Positions 22,950 through 30,388 of a DNA stretch of 30,388 bases are shown piece after piece (the stretch's first letter is position 1; each line of letters starts with the position of its first letter). The notes beneath the pieces were generated by a model. That model saw only the letters and a program-made list of their open reading frames with translations, was not told the origin of the DNA and ran no database searches. The position numbers and the translations under genes were made by a program. The stretch is from JAJZMF01 sp035702845 (GTDB lineage: Bacteria; Actinomycetota; Acidimicrobiia; Acidimicrobiales; Palsa-688), in assembly GCA_035702845.1 (NCBI GenBank), contig DASSZK010000325.1, positions 1 through 30,388 of the forward strand. Direction: 5' to 3'.

Positions 22950-23426
22950 TCAGTCCCCCGCTCGCAGGTCGAAGCGGTAGACGTTGGTCTGGCGCTGCTC
23001 GAAGCCAACCCTTTGGTAAAGGCGGTTAGCCGCCTCCCTGGAGGGCCGGGAAGTCAGGTCCACGGTCTGCGCCCCTCGGGCTGCCGCCAGTTCCAGCGCC
23101 GCTGCGACCAAAGCTTCGCCGACCCCACGGCCGCGCGCCGAAGCATCGACCACCACGTCCTCGACCCAGGCCCGCACCCCGGTAGGGGTACGGAAGGTGA
23201 CAAGCGTCAACATCCCGACGATGGCCCCGTCGCCCGCCTCGGCGTCAGCGCTGGGTTCCCGGGAGCCGTCTCGCGCTACCAGTAGAACTGTGGCCGGGCC
23301 GCCGACGATCTCCTCCAGCTGGCGCAGCGTCGGGGTGCCGGAGGAAGACGAAAGCTGCGGGAGGAGCTGGACGATGGCGTTGACCAGCTCTTCTGTAACT
23401 TCTTTAGCGGCATGTACGCGGATCAC
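22950..23426 (-). CDS. GNAT-family N-acetyltransferase
   Basis: A ~158-residue acetyl-CoA-dependent acetyltransferase. Motif A is VEDVVVDASARGRGVGEALVAAALELA (the R/Q-x-x-G-x-G/A acetyl-CoA loop is RGRGVG), followed by motif B ANRLYQRVGFEQR. The acceptor is unknown. It is the first gene of a two-gene transcript with the CADD-like gene. The start was set at GTG 23426 because a TAACGT box lies six bases upstream; TTG 23432 is the longer alternative. Confidence 0.9.
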   Translation of the reverse strand: MIRVHAAKEVTEELVNAIVQLLPQLSSSSGTPTLRQLEEIVGGPATVLLVARDGSREPSADAEAGDGAIVGMLTLVTFRTPTGVRAWVEDVVVDASARGRGVGEALVAAALELAAARGAQTVDLTSRPSREAANRLYQRVGFEQRQTNVYRFDLRAGD

Positions 23427-23432
23427 CCTCAA

Positions 23433-23438
23433 ACGTTA
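23433..23438 (-). promoter_or_regulatory. Candidate leaderless -10 box (TAACGT) of the GNAT gene
   Basis: On the minus strand TAACGT is followed by six bases and GTG 23426. No Shine-Dalgarno suits this start. The same box TAACGT precedes the MMPL gene at 29597-29602. Confidence 0.45.
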
Positions 23439-23450
23439 CGCCCTAAAGTT

Positions 23451-23486
23451 CACGCGCTCGTCACTGAGAGAACACGCGCTGGTCAC
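23451..23486. repeat. 14-bp direct repeat, period 22, upstream of the GNAT gene
   Basis: CACGCGCTCGTCAC (23451-23464) and CACGCGCTGGTCAC (23473-23486) differ at one base. They lie just upstream of the GNAT -10 box on the minus strand and could be two binding sites. Confidence 0.7.
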
Positions 23487-23527
23487 CCCCCAATGCGACC
23501 ACTCCTGGTAGTGTCCGAACTACGTGG

Positions 23528-23608
23528 TGGGAGGAGGCTTCCCAGTCGCCCCCCTGGCTGGACTTAGCCCCCCGCCGCGAGGGTCCCCTTATCCCCCCTG
23601 GGGGACCC
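23528..23608 (+). promoter_or_regulatory. Two GC-rich inverted repeats upstream of bioA
   Basis: TGGGA/TCCCA (23528-23532 with 23540-23544) and a perfect 8-bp pair GGGTCCCC/GGGGACCC (23581-23588 with 23601-23608). They sit in the 237-base gap between the GNAT and bioA genes. The second could be an operator or an RNA hairpin in the bioA leader; it lacks a T-run, so it is not a standard terminator. Nothing else in the gap could be named. Confidence 0.4.
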
Positions 23609-23663
23609 GCATGCGCTTCGCTGGGACAGGAACGGGTCACCGTCCATCGGGCATTGTCGTTGC

Positions 23664-24887
23664 ATGAGCCTGTGGCACCCCTACGACACCATGCCTCCGG
23701 CACGCCCCCCGATCGAGGTCCGCTCGGCGCAGGGTGTGCGCTTGCAACTTGCAGGTGGCCTGGAGCTCATCGACGGCATGTCCTCTTGGTGGGCAGCCAT
23801 ATGGGGCTACCGCCATCCCGTGTTGGACCAGGCGGTACGGGATCAACTCGACCGGATGGCCCACGTCATGTTCGGTGGCATCACCCACCCACCGGCGCAG
23901 CAGTTGGCCCAGCGGCTCACCGATCTGGCCCCTCCCGGCCTGGACCAAGTCTTCCTTGCCGACTCCGGCTCCGTATCCGTAGAGGTCGCGATGAAGGCTT
24001 GCCTCCAGTACCAGCTCGCCGCCGGGCACCCGGCAAAGACCCGCTTCCTCGCCCTGAGCGGTGGCTACCACGGCGACACCCTGGGAGCGATGTCCGTATG
24101 CGACCCAATTGGCGGTATGCACCACATGTTCGCAGGCGTCCTACCTCGCCATCTCTTTGCCCCAAGACCCCCTGCCCAACCCAGCGATGAGTGGGCGTCC
24201 CAGGTCCGCCGGCTAGCCGACGAGCACTCCGGACAACTCGCCGCCGTCATCGCCGAACCCGTGCTCCAAGGCGCCGGCGGCATGTGGGCGTACCATCCTT
24301 CTCACCTGCGCGTACTGCGAGAAGTGGCCGATGCGCACGGTGCCTTGCTCGTCTTCGACGAGATCGCCACGGGTTTTGGCCGCACCGGTACCCTATTTGC
24401 CAACAGCGGCGTTGTCCCCGACATCATGTGCGTAGGCAAGGCACTGACCGGTGGCTATATGTCGATGGCCGCCATGTTGTGCAACGCCACAGTTGCAGCC
24501 TCGATAAGTTCAGCCGGCCCCCTGATGCACGGGCCTACTTTCATGGCCAACCCGCTGGGTTGTGCCCTCGCCTTGGCATCCACCGGGCTGCTGTTGAGCG
24601 AGGATTGGGAGAGCCACGTGCAAAGGGTCAATGCAGGGCTGCGCCATAGCCTGGCTCCTGCGCTCGAGCTCGACTGCGTCCAAGACGTGCGCACCATAGG
24701 AGCTGTGGGCGTGGTGCAGCTCGACCATCCGGTTGACGTTGCGGCAGCCACCGAAGCCGCCGTGGCGCACGGCGTATGGCTGCGACCTTTCCGTGACCTC
24801 GTCTACACGATGCCGCCGTACATCACGACCGACGACGAGGTACAGACAATTGGCCGGGCTGTCGTCGCCGCGGCGCGAGCGGGTTGA
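23664..24887 (+). CDS. bioA: Adenosylmethionine-8-amino-7-oxononanoate aminotransferase
   Basis: BioA converts KAPA to DAPA in biotin synthesis, using SAM as amino donor and PLP as cofactor. The 407-residue protein has the BioA-specific start LWHPYDTM and DGMSSWWAAIWGYRHP, the PLP-phosphate region LADSGSVSVEVAMKACLQY, GGYHGDT, FDEIATGFGRTG, and the Schiff-base lysine Lys259 in CVGKALTGGYM. The C-terminal RPFRDLVYTMPPYI is also family-typical. No bioB, bioD or bioF is adjacent. The start is ATG 23664; CATTGT six bases upstream may be a weak leaderless -10. It is divergent from the GNAT/CADD-like pair. Confidence 0.95.
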   Translation: MSLWHPYDTMPPARPPIEVRSAQGVRLQLAGGLELIDGMSSWWAAIWGYRHPVLDQAVRDQLDRMAHVMFGGITHPPAQQLAQRLTDLAPPGLDQVFLADSGSVSVEVAMKACLQYQLAAGHPAKTRFLALSGGYHGDTLGAMSVCDPIGGMHHMFAGVLPRHLFAPRPPAQPSDEWASQVRRLADEHSGQLAAVIAEPVLQGAGGMWAYHPSHLRVLREVADAHGALLVFDEIATGFGRTGTLFANSGVVPDIMCVGKALTGGYMSMAAMLCNATVAASISSAGPLMHGPTFMANPLGCALALASTGLLLSEDWESHVQRVNAGLRHSLAPALELDCVQDVRTIGAVGVVQLDHPVDVAAATEAAVAHGVWLRPFRDLVYTMPPYITTDDEVQTIGRAVVAAARAG

Positions 24888-24930
24888 TCACCTTGGGTGG
24901 CTATTGCACTTCGGCACTCAGGCCAGCCAA

Positions 24931-24936
24931 TAACAT
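24931..24936 (+). promoter_or_regulatory. Candidate leaderless -10 box (TAACAT)
   Basis: TAACAT ends five bases before ATG 24942 of the GGDEF-EAL gene, and is the main reason for preferring this start over GTG 24897. Confidence 0.45.
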
Positions 24937-24941
24937 CTCCT

Positions 24942-27347
24942 ATGGTGGCCAGTGAGAGCAGTGCAGTTCGACTGAGACCTGGCCCAGCTTTGGTGGCCTG
25001 CGCCGCCATCGCCGGCGTCGCTGCGGTTATCTATTTTTTCTGGCTCGCCTCGCTAACCCCGCTGGGCGGAGACCGCACAGCGCTATTGCCGGTCGTTGCC
25101 TTCGGGAGCTGGGCCACGTTCTCCGTCCAGGTGCCAGTCCGTCACCGCAACTTCATCGCCGGCGTCGTCCTCTCGGAGATCCCAGCACTGGTCGCCATCG
25201 TTTTCCTATCCCCCTGGCAGGGTTGCTTGGCGATGGCGGCCGGGCACTGTGCGGTGCGGATCGGCAAACCATTGACCAAGAGCGCTTCGAATGTGCTTGC
25301 CTACCTCGTTTCGTTCGAGGTTGGCCAACTCGTTTACCATGCCGCGCTGCACGGCTCGTCGCCGGTCAGCCCGGCGGGATGGGGAGCCGGCACGGCTACA
25401 GTTTTGGCGGTCAACGTGGTGGACTTCGTGCTCCTGAGCGCCATCTGGACAATCGCCGCCATCGGCTGGTCCCCCAACTTCAGGGCGATAGCCGTCCAAG
25501 ACTTGCTGGCTGTCGCCATCTCGAGCCTGGGTGGCCTCGTGGCTGTCCAATTGGTCTGGGCAAACACATGGGACATCGCCCTGTTCGTGATCGTGCTGGT
25601 GGCAATAGGCACAGCCTTCCGAGGTGCGCTGGTCTCGGCCCAGCGTTACGTCAACCTCGAACGCCTCTACGAGGCGACACGCAGTCTTGGTTCTTTGCGC
25701 TCCACCGACGACGTCGTGCGCGCCGTCCTGTCCTCGTGCGAGGCGCTCCTGGGCACCACGACGGTCCAACTCGTGACAGGTGGCACCAGTTACCGCCTCT
25801 GCGCAGACGGCGCTCTAAGCGCATCAGCGCCGTCACCACGCACCGCTCCGGTACCAGACGACAGCGGCTCCGCGCTCGGCGGCCATAGCTCGGGCCCACT
25901 GGTGGTGCTACTGGACAAAGACGATGCCAGAGCCGGCTACCTCGCCGTGGAGGCCCAGCGAGAGATCGGCCGCCCCGACCGCCGCTTCCTCGAAGCCTTG
26001 GCCGCCAACGCTTGGGTGGCGCTGCGCAGCGCGCACCTCCACGAGCAACTGGCGCTCGAGGCATCAGAGCGCAGGCACCAAGCTCAACACGACGCCCTTA
26101 CCGGGCTACCTAATCGGGCGTTGTTCTCCGAGAGCCTCAACGCCGCCCTGGCGGTCGAGGGCCAAAAGGTCGCCGTGATGCTCGTGGACCTGGACGGTTT
26201 CAAAGAGGTCAATGACACCTTGGGCCACCACACAGGCGACTCCATCCTGAGCCAGGTGGGCCAACGGCTGGCGCCCCTGGCGGAGCGAGGTTGGCTCGTA
26301 TCACGCCTCGGAGGTGACGAGTTTGCCGTGCTGGTCCCCCAAGCCCCGGACATGCCGGTCATAAAGGATGCGGCTGACGACATAGTGAACTGCATCGCCG
26401 AGCCGATAGCCGTCGACGGTTTGTTGCTCGACGTGCGGGCCAGCCTCGGTGTCGCCGTGGCCCCCGACCATTGCAGCGACTCGGCGAGCTTGGTGCGCCA
26501 CGCAGACATCGCCATGTACGCGGCTAAAAGGACAGGGGGCGGCGCCCACTTTTATGACCGCTCAGAGGACCGCTCGACCTTGCGGCGCCTGCGCCTCGCA
26601 ACCGAACTGCGGCGAGCGATCGACGGCGGCGGTTTGGACGTGTGGTACCAACCGGTCCTGAACCTGGTGACAGGCGGCGTGGTCAGCTGCGAAGCGCTCC
26701 TTCGCTGGGAGCACGACCAGTTCGGGCCCATACCGCCTTCCGAGTTCATCCCCGTCGCCGAAAGCGGGGGGCTCATAGACCAGTTGACGTGGCTCGTCCT
26801 GACCAAAGCCCTTCGCCAGGCCAAGGCGTGGCAAGAAGTCGTCCCCGGGCTCCATGTCGCAGTCAACTTGTCGGCTCGCAACCTGATGAGCGTTGACATC
26901 GCCGAGCGTCTGAGCCGCGAACTCGACAAGAGCGGCCTTGACGCCGCATCGCTCACGCTGGAACTGACAGAGTCATCGGCCGACCCCCAGGGTGCAGAAA
27001 GGGCTCTTATCGACCTGTGCGACCTGGGTGTGAACCTGTCAATAGACGACTATGGCACGGGGTTCTCGTCGCTCAGCCGGCTCAAGCAACTTCCTTTTCA
27101 CGAACTGAAGATCGACCGGTCGTTCGTAAAAGAGATGATACGCGACAAGGGTGACGAGGCCATCGTGCGCTCCACGATAGAGCTGGCCAGGAGCCTGGGC
27201 CGAACGGTGACCGCCGAGGGGGTAGAGGACGGCACGACCTTCCGGCACCTACAAAGCCTCGGCTGCGACGCTGCGCAGGGCTACTTCCTCGCCCGCCCCC
27301 TGCCTCCCGCGCAATGCCGGGACTGGCTGGTCAGCTCGGCCCGCTGA
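24942..27347 (+). CDS. Membrane GAF-GGDEF-EAL protein (c-di-GMP turnover)
   Basis: The 801-residue protein joins a membrane sensor of about seven helices (residues ~15-230), a GAF-like domain (~240-375), a GGDEF domain and an EAL domain. GGDEF (457-461) is intact in SRLGGDEFAVLVP, so diguanylate cyclase activity is possible; the RxxD inhibition site is absent (ERGW at that place). The EAL domain keeps EALLRW (584-589), NLSARN, LELTES, DDYGTG and LKIDRSF and EGVED, the residues expected for metal binding and phosphodiesterase activity. It may make or break c-di-GMP, tying it to the flagellar and chemotaxis genes. Its 3' end overlaps the MMPL gene by 17 bases tail to tail. Confidence 0.93.
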   Translation: MVASESSAVRLRPGPALVACAAIAGVAAVIYFFWLASLTPLGGDRTALLPVVAFGSWATFSVQVPVRHRNFIAGVVLSEIPALVAIVFLSPWQGCLAMAAGHCAVRIGKPLTKSASNVLAYLVSFEVGQLVYHAALHGSSPVSPAGWGAGTATVLAVNVVDFVLLSAIWTIAAIGWSPNFRAIAVQDLLAVAISSLGGLVAVQLVWANTWDIALFVIVLVAIGTAFRGALVSAQRYVNLERLYEATRSLGSLRSTDDVVRAVLSSCEALLGTTTVQLVTGGTSYRLCADGALSASAPSPRTAPVPDDSGSALGGHSSGPLVVLLDKDDARAGYLAVEAQREIGRPDRRFLEALAANAWVALRSAHLHEQLALEASERRHQAQHDALTGLPNRALFSESLNAALAVEGQKVAVMLVDLDGFKEVNDTLGHHTGDSILSQVGQRLAPLAERGWLVSRLGGDEFAVLVPQAPDMPVIKDAADDIVNCIAEPIAVDGLLLDVRASLGVAVAPDHCSDSASLVRHADIAMYAAKRTGGGAHFYDRSEDRSTLRRLRLATELRRAIDGGGLDVWYQPVLNLVTGGVVSCEALLRWEHDQFGPIPPSEFIPVAESGGLIDQLTWLVLTKALRQAKAWQEVVPGLHVAVNLSARNLMSVDIAERLSRELDKSGLDAASLTLELTESSADPQGAERALIDLCDLGVNLSIDDYGTGFSSLSRLKQLPFHELKIDRSFVKEMIRDKGDEAIVRSTIELARSLGRTVTAEGVEDGTTFRHLQSLGCDAAQGYFLARPLPPAQCRDWLVSSAR

Positions 27348-29589
27348 CCGCTTCCCTTGGCGCCAGGTGTGCCGTCGAACCCGTACGGCTACCAGCTGGC
27401 CGCTCTATGTCGATGTGGGGCAGCAACCTGTCCAACCAGGAGGGCAACCACCAGCAGCTCGGCCCCAGGATGTACATGACAGATGGCACGAGCAGGAGCC
27501 TGACGACGGTGGCGTCTATTACGACGCTGCTGGAGAGCCCGACAGCGATCATCTTTATGACGACCTTCCCGGACGCCACAAATGCGATAAAAACACTGGC
27601 CATGATCAAAGCGGCGCAAGTTATCACCCTGCCTGTTGAGGACAAGCCTTGTGCCACCGAGTCGCGATGTGACCCGGTGGCGTCCCACGCCTCCTTGACC
27701 CGGGTCAGCAAGAACACCTCGTAGTCCATGGACAAACCGAACACGATGGCGAACATGATGATGGGTACGTACGATTCGATCGGCACGTTTTCGCCGACGC
27801 CGAGGAGCGACCGGCCCCACCCCCACTGAAAAACAGCCACGATCACCCCGTACGCAGCAGAAATGCTCACCAGGTTCAGCACAGCCGCTTTCACCGCGAG
27901 CAAAAGGCTGCGAAAAGCAACAAGGACCAGGAGGAACGCCGTGGCCACCACGACCAGGATGACTACTGGTAGTGCGCCGGTAAGCACCGAGGCAAACTGG
28001 ATCTGGCTCGCAGTCGCTCCCGTCACGTACCCCTTGGCCCCCGTGCCCTTCAGGGCGCTGGGCAGGACGCTGCCGAGAAGCCGGTGAAACAGCGCCTGTG
28101 TCGCCGGTTGCTGGGGCGGCGTGACAGGCACGACCGTGCCGATCAAAAGACCCCCCTTCGCCGATAGCGGCGTGGCACGCGCAACCCCACGGGTGGCTTG
28201 CAGGTCGGTGTAGACCCTCTGGCCGATGGCCACCTCGGCCGTGGCACTCGTCCCTTTCCCCGGCTGCACAACGATCGCGAACGTCCCGTTGACCCCCGGG
28301 CCGAAGGCCTTGGCTATGGCGTCGTACGCCTGGCGATCGGAGTAGCTTGGGGGGTCCGCACCGTCATCCACGTGCCCTAAATGGATGGATAGCAGCGGCA
28401 CCGCCAGGACGGCAAGCAATGCCATTCCCGCGGCCAGGAACGCCCAGGGTTTGCGGCCGACCGCCTTCGCATAGCGGTGCCAGCCATCCCCGTCGCTCCC
28501 CGCTTCGGCGACGACCTTTCCGACGCGAAAGCGGTCTATGTTTTGGCCCAACAGCCCGAGGAAAGCCGGGACCAACGTCACCGAGCCAAGGGCCGCCGTC
28601 ACCACGGCGAACACGGCGGCAAGCCCGAGCATCCCAAGGAAGCTGACTCCCGACGCAAATAAGCCGAGGAGGGCGACGGACACAGTGGACGCTGCCACCA
28701 GGACAGCTCGCCCACTGCTGGCGACCGCCCCACGCGCCGCCTCGACAGGGGCGACTCCATTGATCACCGCTTGGCGAAAACGTGTTGTCAGGAACAAGGC
28801 GTAGTCGATGCCTACGCCGAGACCGATCATGAGGGCAAGGGTCGGCGAGGCCGTCCCGAAAGTCGCGACCGAGGAGGCGATCCCGAGGGTGCTGACTCCC
28901 ACCAGGACTGAGAAAAGCGCCGTCACGAGCGGCAAACCGGCGCCGGCGACACTGCCGAAGCCGACTATCAGGACCACGATCGCCACCGCGAAGCCGATGA
29001 GCTCGGAGCGCCCGTCTGCCGATCTCGGCCTCACAAAATTGTCGAACCCGCCCGAGTACTCAACCCGCAGCCCGGCACGGGCCATCGGCTCGGCAGCCAC
29101 CTTCACCTCGGAGAAGTACTTCTGGCCAAGCGCGGCCGGTACTACGTCGAGGTGCACCTGCATGTAGGCGGTCCGGCCGTCGGGTGCCACCGACGGCCCA
29201 CCGGGTGCCCAGGGGTCACTTACCGACACGACGTGGGGCAAGCGGGCGATCGCCACCCTGGATCCCTCGACGGCCTGCCGGCAGGCGGCGATTGCGCCCT
29301 GCAAGACAATGGTCCCCGAATAGCCAGACGCTGCCTTGTCGTGCGAGCTCAGTAGCTGCGACCCCGTGTAGCTCTCGGTACCGGGAAGGTTGACGTTGTC
29401 GCTGTAGCGACCCCCGGCGGCGACGCTGCCGACAAGCACCGCAACCAGTACGCCGACCCACGCCAGCACCACGATGAACGGACGCCGGGCACAGGCCTCG
29501 CCAAGCAGCGCCAACTTCGTCCCGCCGCTGCCGGAGCGGGTCGCCCTGCGCACCTCCGTGGTTGGCACTTTGCTGGGGGCACTTGGCAT
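27331..29589 (-). CDS. MMPL-family (RND-type) transporter
   Basis: The 752-residue protein is an MMPL-type membrane transporter of the kind that exports lipids or takes part in drug efflux in actinobacteria. After one N-terminal helix (RPFIVVLAWVGVLVAVLVG) comes an extracytoplasmic loop and a helix bundle with GLGVGIDYALFLTTRF; the second half repeats this plan with FGLSMDYEVFLLTRV. The paired DY motifs are the proton-relay residues of the family. ATG 29589 has TAACGT seven bases upstream, and the divergent TetR gene begins 57 bases away, so TetR control is likely. The cargo is unknown. Confidence 0.95.
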   Translation of the reverse strand: MPSAPSKVPTTEVRRATRSGSGGTKLALLGEACARRPFIVVLAWVGVLVAVLVGSVAAGGRYSDNVNLPGTESYTGSQLLSSHDKAASGYSGTIVLQGAIAACRQAVEGSRVAIARLPHVVSVSDPWAPGGPSVAPDGRTAYMQVHLDVVPAALGQKYFSEVKVAAEPMARAGLRVEYSGGFDNFVRPRSADGRSELIGFAVAIVVLIVGFGSVAGAGLPLVTALFSVLVGVSTLGIASSVATFGTASPTLALMIGLGVGIDYALFLTTRFRQAVINGVAPVEAARGAVASSGRAVLVAASTVSVALLGLFASGVSFLGMLGLAAVFAVVTAALGSVTLVPAFLGLLGQNIDRFRVGKVVAEAGSDGDGWHRYAKAVGRKPWAFLAAGMALLAVLAVPLLSIHLGHVDDGADPPSYSDRQAYDAIAKAFGPGVNGTFAIVVQPGKGTSATAEVAIGQRVYTDLQATRGVARATPLSAKGGLLIGTVVPVTPPQQPATQALFHRLLGSVLPSALKGTGAKGYVTGATASQIQFASVLTGALPVVILVVVATAFLLVLVAFRSLLLAVKAAVLNLVSISAAYGVIVAVFQWGWGRSLLGVGENVPIESYVPIIMFAIVFGLSMDYEVFLLTRVKEAWDATGSHRDSVAQGLSSTGRVITCAALIMASVFIAFVASGKVVIKMIAVGLSSSVVIDATVVRLLLVPSVMYILGPSCWWLPSWLDRLLPHIDIERPAGSRTGSTAHLAPREAVSGPS

Positions 29590-29596
29590 AGTGCCG

Positions 29597-29639
29597 ACGT
29601 TAGCAAACTAAAGGGTCGCCTGACCCTTTTTGCTAGTCT
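29597..29639. promoter_or_regulatory. Divergent leaderless promoters and TetR-type operator
   Basis: Minus-strand TAACGT (29602 down to 29597) is seven bases before the MMPL ATG; plus-strand TAGTCT (29634-29639) is seven bases before the TetR ATG 29647. Between them an inverted repeat pairs AAAGGGTC/GACCCTTT (29610-29617 with 29622-29629) inside TAGCAAA/TTTGCTA (29601-29607 with 29629-29635), which would let one repressor cover both promoters. Confidence 0.65.
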
Positions 29640-29646
29640 GGTGTCC

Positions 29647-30321
29647 ATGGCGGAGAGCGGTCGCCAGCGCGGACGACCTTCCAAGACCGAAGGTCCCGTA
29701 GTGACCAGGGAAGCGATCGTCGCGATCGCCCTGGAGGCAGTGCGGTCCAGCGGAGCGCGTGGGCTGGCCTTGAGGGAGGTCGCACGGGCGTTGGGGGTCT
29801 CCCTGCCGACTGTCCAACGGCATTTCGCCACCCGCGAAGACTTGTGGAGGGCATGCGTCGACGCCGCACTGGCCGAGGTCAGCTCGGATCTCTCCCCCCG
29901 GTTGAGCCCAGGGGAATTGAGCCCAGGGGAATTGAGACCAGCGGGATTGAGACCGGCAGAGCCGAGCACGGAGGAGTTGTTGCGTGCCCAGGTCAAGCGT
30001 TCGGTTACCAGGCCCCGCTTCACAGCGGCGATGACTCAAGGTGGGGGGCTCGATGGTACGGCCTACCTGCTCGACCAAGCCAAACCCCTCGTCGGCCAAG
30101 GCCGGGCCCTGGTCCAGCAGGCGATCGACACCGGGGCGCTGCGGGCCGTGGATCCGTCCGCCCTCGTCGCGTTGGTGGGTCTCGGCATCGGGTCCCTGGC
30201 CAGTTCACGCGAAGGCCTGCGCCGGCTGCACGACCTAGACCTGGACGACCCGGCCCAGGCGGAGCGCTTCGTAGATAGCCTGGTCGACATCCTTCTCTAC
30301 GGGCTCCTCCCTCGGAGCTAA
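29647..30321 (+). CDS. TetR-family transcriptional regulator
   Basis: A 224-residue repressor with the basic N-terminus GRPSKTEG and the TetR helix-turn-helix at about residues 20-65 (ALREVARALGVSLPTVQRHFATREDLW, shown in part). The C-terminal ligand domain follows. Between the two, residues 86-110 are five pentapeptide units LSPGE LSPGE LRPAG LRPAE PSTEE from a 15-bp tandem array. ATG 29647 fits the leaderless box; GTG 29641 is the other option. It is divergent from the MMPL gene and probably represses it and itself. The ligand is unknown. Confidence 0.92.
   Translation: MAESGRQRGRPSKTEGPVVTREAIVAIALEAVRSSGARGLALREVARALGVSLPTVQRHFATREDLWRACVDAALAEVSSDLSPRLSPGELSPGELRPAGLRPAEPSTEELLRAQVKRSVTRPRFTAAMTQGGGLDGTAYLLDQAKPLVGQGRALVQQAIDTGALRAVDPSALVALVGLGIGSLASSREGLRRLHDLDLDDPAQAERFVDSLVDILLYGLLPRS
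29901..29975 (+). repeat. 15-bp tandem array inside the TetR gene
   Basis: Five units starting at 29901, 29916, 29931, 29946 and 29961. The first two (GTTGAGCCCAGGGGA, ATTGAGCCCAGGGGA) differ at one base; later units diverge. All stay in frame. The unit length and the AATTGAG-like core resemble the hemE-hemY array. Confidence 0.88.
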
Positions 30322-30324
30322 ACT
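30319..30324 (+). promoter_or_regulatory. Candidate leaderless -10 box of guaB (TAAACT)
   Basis: TAAACT overlaps the TetR stop codon (TAA, 30319-30321) and ends five bases before the guaB ATG at 30330. Confidence 0.45.
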
Positions 30325-30329
30325 CCACT

Positions 30330-30388
30330 ATGTCCTTCGAGGAAAAATTTGGCCGGGAAGGCCTCACGTTCGACGATGTCCTCTTGGT
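30330..30388 (+). CDS. guaB: IMP dehydrogenase, first codons only (runs off the window)
   Basis: The last 59 bases encode M S F E E K F G R E followed by GLTFDDVLLV. The TFDDVLLV segment is the near-invariant N-terminal signature of GuaB, which oxidises IMP to XMP in guanine nucleotide synthesis. Only about 20 residues are visible. It begins eight bases after the TetR stop, with its own candidate promoter. Confidence 0.85.
   Translation, partial: MSFEEKFGREGLTFDDVLL

Noticed and set aside
23581..23608. Rho-independent terminator
   Set aside because: The stem is strong but no T-run follows on either strand, and it lies between divergent genes.
29841..30023. Pentapeptide-repeat-like translations (GLNSP, GIEPR units) in other frames of the TetR gene
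   Set aside because: They come from the 15-bp tandem array read in other frames, not from a separate pentapeptide-repeat protein.

Overview
The window is GC-rich and gene-dense, from a flagellated actinobacterium. Pointers are the flhB-flhA-flhF-type flagellar block, a relative of the mycothiol-dependent reductase Rv2466c, an actinobacterial-type HelD motor, and many genes whose start codon lies 5-9 bases after a TANNNT -10 box (leaderless transcription). A member of the Acidimicrobiia is possible, but this placement is inference. No rRNA, tRNA, CRISPR array or insertion sequence was seen, and no gene-free stretch exceeds about 230 bases.

Layout. 1-4892 (+): the end of a flagellar export operon: partial flhB, flhA, an FlhF-like protein whose GTPase motifs are all lost, and a small membrane protein. 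4966-5571 (+): a DsbA-like reductase with a CPFA active site. 5581-7758 (-): HelD. 7821-10285 (+): hemE-hemY (haem synthesis), joined by a 15-bp tandem array. 10326-11696 (-): a soluble PAS chemoreceptor. 11841-16244 (-): a tight five-gene cluster (GtrA membrane protein, methyltransferase, GT4 glycosyltransferase, methyltransferase, alpha-toroid protein) that looks like a surface glycan or glycolipid pathway. 16385-17788 (+): proS. 17864-20227 (+): a GH3 beta-glucosidase with a PA14 insert. 20236-21102 (-): a LysR regulator. 21192-22251 (+): a CTP-synthase-type amidotransferase-like protein and a UBP-type zinc finger protein. 22276-23426 (-): a CADD-like diiron protein and a GNAT acetyltransferase. 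23664-24887 (+): bioA. 24942-27347 (+): a membrane GAF-GGDEF-EAL protein. 27331-29589 (-) and 29647-30321 (+): a divergent MMPL transporter and TetR regulator sharing an operator. 30330-end (+): the first codons of guaB.

Functional threads are motility and signalling (export genes, chemoreceptor, c-di-GMP enzyme), cofactor synthesis (haem, biotin and probably p-aminobenzoate through the CADD-like protein), and envelope or glycan work (the five-gene cluster, GH3, MMPL). The points most worth a second look are the CADD-like protein, which keeps every metal-ligand and sacrificial-residue position of the chlamydial enzyme; the pseudo-GTPase FlhF; the amidotransferase-like protein with His changed to Gln; and a recurring pattern of 14-26 bp tandem duplications at gene ends and starts, several of which copy a stop codon or a promoter element.
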